A stretch of DNA of 7,734 nt from an uncultured Opitutia bacterium (GTDB lineage Bacteria > Verrucomicrobiota > Verrucomicrobiia > Opitutales > UBA953), in NCBI GenBank assembly GCA_903879465.1, contig CAIRLQ010000167.1, forward strand, positions 1 through 7,734, written 5' to 3'. Position 1 is the first letter of the stretch. The number at the start of each line of letters is the position of its first letter. Shown here piece after piece: positions 6,310 to 7,734 of the stretch. Below the pieces are notes generated by a model, which was not told the DNA's origin, searched no databases, and saw only the letters and a program-made list of their open reading frames with translations. The translations under genes were made by a program, and so were the position numbers.

Positions 6310-6702
6310 ATGCAAACCCTCGGCGAACGCCTTCAAGAAGCCCGGCAGCGACTGGGCGTGACTCTCCGCGAAGCGGCGGAGTTCACCAAGATCCGCACTG
6401 ACTATCTCCAGTCGATGGAAGCCAATCAGTTTGAATCGATCCCCCTCGCCGACGTTTACAAGCGCGGCTTCGTGAAAGTCTACGCGAAGTATCTGCGGCT
6501 CGACGACGAGAAGGCCGGCGCCGATTTCAACACGCACCATTCCGCCAAGGCCTCGCGCCGTCCGCTGGAAGCTGGCGCAGATGAAGATGCGGCGTTTGAG
6601 CCGCCCGCTCCTGGTGGTTCGATTTCGGTGAATCGCGACATGCTGATCTACGGCATTATCGGCATCGCGCTCATCGCCATCATCATCGCATTTTTTATCT
6701 AG
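6310..6702 (+). CDS. RodZ-like HTH_25 protein with C-terminal membrane helix (zero-frame product)
   Basis: This encodes 130 residues. An N-terminal RodZ-type helix-turn-helix (HTH_25) is clear at about 1-68: LGERLQEARQRLGVTLREAA, then FTKIRTDYLQSMEANQFESI, then VYKRGFVKVYAKYLRL. A polar linker (about 70-105) follows, then one membrane helix at about 112-130 (LIYGIIGIALIAIIIAFFI) ending right at the stop. RodZ links the MreB cytoskeleton to the envelope and normally has a periplasmic domain after the helix; here it is absent from this frame but present in the -1 frame just downstream. The product is either a real tail-anchored short form or half of a frame-interrupted gene. An in-frame GTG at 6193 was rejected because it overlaps the protease gene and precedes the HTH with unrelated sequence. 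The ATG at 6310 lies 47 bases after the protease stop. Confidence 0.85.
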   Translation: MQTLGERLQEARQRLGVTLREAAEFTKIRTDYLQSMEANQFESIPLADVYKRGFVKVYAKYLRLDDEKAGADFNTHHSAKASRRPLEAGADEDAAFEPPAPGGSISVNRDMLIYGIIGIALIAIIIAFFI

Positions 6703-6723
6703 GCTCGCCCTCATCGGCGAGCC
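6691..6723 (+). promoter_or_regulatory. Candidate -1 frameshift signal: T6 run, 5-base spacer, 8-bp hairpin
   Basis: T6 (6691-6696) reads as two Phe codons in the HTH-TM frame. Five bases (ATCTA) follow, then a perfect inverted repeat: GGCTCGCC (6702-6709), loop CTCATC, GGCGAGCC (6716-6723), with 7 of 8 pairs being G-C. The TAG stop (6700-6702) lies at the foot of the stem. A one-base backward slip on the T run joins the upstream frame to the open frame that ends at 7094. The second Phe tRNA re-pairs perfectly after the slip; the first would meet ATT, a first-position mismatch, so this is not a textbook X-XXY-YYZ heptamer. No T tract follows the hairpin, which argues against an intrinsic terminator. 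A missing T in the assembly would produce the same pattern. Confidence 0.45.
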
Positions 6724-7094
6724 GACCGCAGCCTAAGCCGCCGCTGGTCGTGGTGCCACCTAAGCCGGCGGGGAGGCCCCATCAGGTTAGGGTCACTTCG
6801 ACCCAGAAAGGCGTCCGTTATGAACTGCGCGAGGTCAACACCAGCGAGGTGCGCTCGTCGGGAGTGCTCGGCCCGAAGGACAAAGAAGTACTCATCAACG
6901 TGAAGGGCCCGACGGAGCTACGCGCCACGAACATCGAGTACCTGCGCGTCCGCATCGACGGGGTCCCTTTCCTATTTCCCGCCGATGCCCTGGGTGAAGT
7001 CCCCGTGAATTTCCCCGACGTGGATACATCCCCGCCGCCGCCGGAGCCCGTCGGCACAGGGCAGGCAGCGGCGCAGTCCAAGAAGAAGCGCTGA
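6696..7094 (+). CDS. Extracytoplasmic domain of the RodZ-like protein in the -1 frame
   Basis: This frame is open from the T6 run to the stop at 7092-7094. Read from 6696 it gives a short Pro-rich linker (SRPQPKPPLVVVPPKPAG) and then a beta-rich domain of about 80 residues (VRVTSTQKGVRYELREVN, later ELRATNIEYLRVRIDGVPF). The tail is Pro/Lys-rich and ends AQSKKKR. The order of linker and beta domain after HTH and membrane helix matches RodZ (C-terminal DUF4115-like), though the resemblance of the domain itself is only moderate. Joined by a -1 slip the full protein would be about 261 residues, a normal RodZ size. The first usable start inside this frame is GTG at 6750, with no Shine-Dalgarno; a separately translated cytoplasmic product is possible but would have no membrane anchor or signal peptide. 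It should be read as part of the same gene until read data decide. Confidence 0.65.
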   Translation, partial: YLGSPSSASRPQPKPPLVVVPPKPAGRPHQVRVTSTQKGVRYELREVNTSEVRSSGVLGPKDKEVLINVKGPTELRATNIEYLRVRIDGVPFLFPADALGEVPVNFPDVDTSPPPPEPVGTGQAAAQSKKKR

Positions 7095-7106
7095 TTGCTG
7101 AGGGTG

Positions 7107-7135
7107 TTGACCGCCTCGCACGACCACGCTATATA
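7107..7135 (+). promoter_or_regulatory. Candidate sigma-70-type promoter before the HNH gene
   Basis: TTGACC (7107-7112) matches the -35 consensus at 5 of 6 positions, and TATATA (7130-7135) matches the -10 at 4 of 6. The spacer is exactly 17 bases. The site lies between the RodZ-like stop and the HNH start. A start point about 7 bases after the -10 would fall near 7142, only a few bases before the TTG start, giving an almost leaderless transcript that lacks the GAGG Shine-Dalgarno at 7136-7139. The promoter and the Shine-Dalgarno therefore cannot both serve the same transcript. Confidence 0.4.
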
Positions 7136-7144
7136 GAGGGTGCC

Positions 7145-7734
7145 TTGCCGCCGCGCCTCGAACATCGCGTCCTTGTTCTTAACCGTCTCTGGCAGCCGGT
7201 TAACATCGTGGGCGTACTCCGGGCGATGAGCCTGCTGTTCCGCGGCCGTGCCACCGCGGTGCACGCAGATCCTTCGGGCCATCGCGTGCTCAACGCCGAG
7301 GAGTGGGTGAAGTTCTCCCTTGAGGAACCGCCGCCCGCGAACGAATCCGTCCGCTCGCCTTGCCTCTCATTGCGCGTGCCCCGCGTGCTGCTGCTGGGTG
7401 CGTATGATCGCGTACCGCGCCGGGAAATCCGTTTCAGCCGCCGCAATGTCTACCTGCGTGATGCGAATACCTGCCAGTATTGCGGCCGTCAGTTCCGCGA
7501 CGAGGAACTGAATCTCGACCACGTGGTCCCGCGCGATATCGGCGGGAAGACGAACTGGGAGAACATCGTCACGGCCTGCATCCGCTGCAATTCGCGTAAA
7601 GCCAATCGGCTGCCCGAACAGGCTGGCATGACGCTGCGCCGCGTGCCGGCCAAACCGAAGTGGCGGCTGGTGGTCGCCTCCTCACTCTCGGCCGATGAGG
7701 TCGAGGTCTGGAAGGAATTCCTCGAGGTCACGCC
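7145..7734 (+). CDS. HNH endonuclease, TTG start, 3'-truncated
   Basis: This encodes at least 196 residues and is still open at the window edge. The N-terminal block RVLVLNRLWQPVNIVGVLRA (8-27) is the signature start of a widespread family of stand-alone HNH proteins. The nuclease core has a zinc-binding pair C110-QY-C113, the catalytic-type DHVVPR (125-130, His126), GKTNWENIV with Asn140, and a second pair C145-IR-C148 followed by N149, matching HNH_5-type proteins. It presumably cleaves DNA, with magnesium or another divalent metal; members often sit in ordinary chromosomal contexts and have no known partner. The TTG at 7145 is chosen because GAGG (7136-7139) lies 5 bases upstream and the family block begins just inside. 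No ATG or GTG start lies close enough upstream. It begins 50 bases after the RodZ-like stop. Confidence 0.9.
   Translation, partial: MPPRLEHRVLVLNRLWQPVNIVGVLRAMSLLFRGRATAVHADPSGHRVLNAEEWVKFSLEEPPPANESVRSPCLSLRVPRVLLLGAYDRVPRREIRFSRRNVYLRDANTCQYCGRQFRDEELNLDHVVPRDIGGKTNWENIVTACIRCNSRKANRLPEQAGMTLRRVPAKPKWRLVVASSLSADEVEVWKEFLEVT

Noticed and set aside
6702..6723. Hairpin read as an intrinsic terminator after the HTH gene
   Set aside because: No T tract follows the stem (GACCGCAG follows), and the continuing -1 frame encodes a plausible domain of the same protein.

Overview
The window is a G+C-rich (roughly 60 % by eye), densely coding bacterial chromosome segment. Gene content and protein style suggest Verrucomicrobiota, perhaps the Opitutales: a membrane-anchored glycine-rich protein with a PA14-like domain, an HTH_25/RodZ-like gene, and starts mostly without Shine-Dalgarno sequences. 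The lineage is inferred from family impressions, not from a marker gene. I see no rRNA, tRNA, CRISPR array, insertion sequence or phage gene. No gene-free stretch exceeds about 140 bases.

Layout. (1) 1-616 (+): 3' part of a COG3618-type amidohydrolase, cut by the window edge. (2) 619-1905 (-): membrane-anchored, Gly-rich protein with a PA14-like C-terminal domain, convergent with the first gene. (3) 1906-2038: divergent regulatory region with an A/T-rich island carrying back-to-back -10-like hexamers and two abutting mini-hairpins in the forward leader. (4) 2039-4807 (+): a tight five-gene run: slyX, a three-helix membrane protein, an SRAP/YedK-type abasic-site protein, a single-domain mannose-6-phosphate isomerase-like cupin and a ROK sugar kinase. 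The cupin and kinase, 6 bases apart, look like a small sugar-metabolism pair. (5) 4814-5476 (-): a conserved transglutaminase-like protein, convergent with the ROK kinase. (6) 5615-7094 (+): a short site-2 protease (M50) followed by a RodZ-like HTH/transmembrane gene split into two reading frames. (7) 7145-end (+): an HNH endonuclease with a TTG start, truncated by the window edge.

The most interesting spot is 6691-6723. The RodZ-like frame ends directly after its membrane helix. The missing extracytoplasmic domain continues in the -1 frame, entered exactly at a T6 run, and a perfect 8-bp GC-rich hairpin begins 5 bases after that run. This is the architecture of a programmed -1 frameshift, but one missing T in a homopolymer would look the same. 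The site-2 protease immediately upstream makes a membrane-tethered HTH protein at this place more intriguing.
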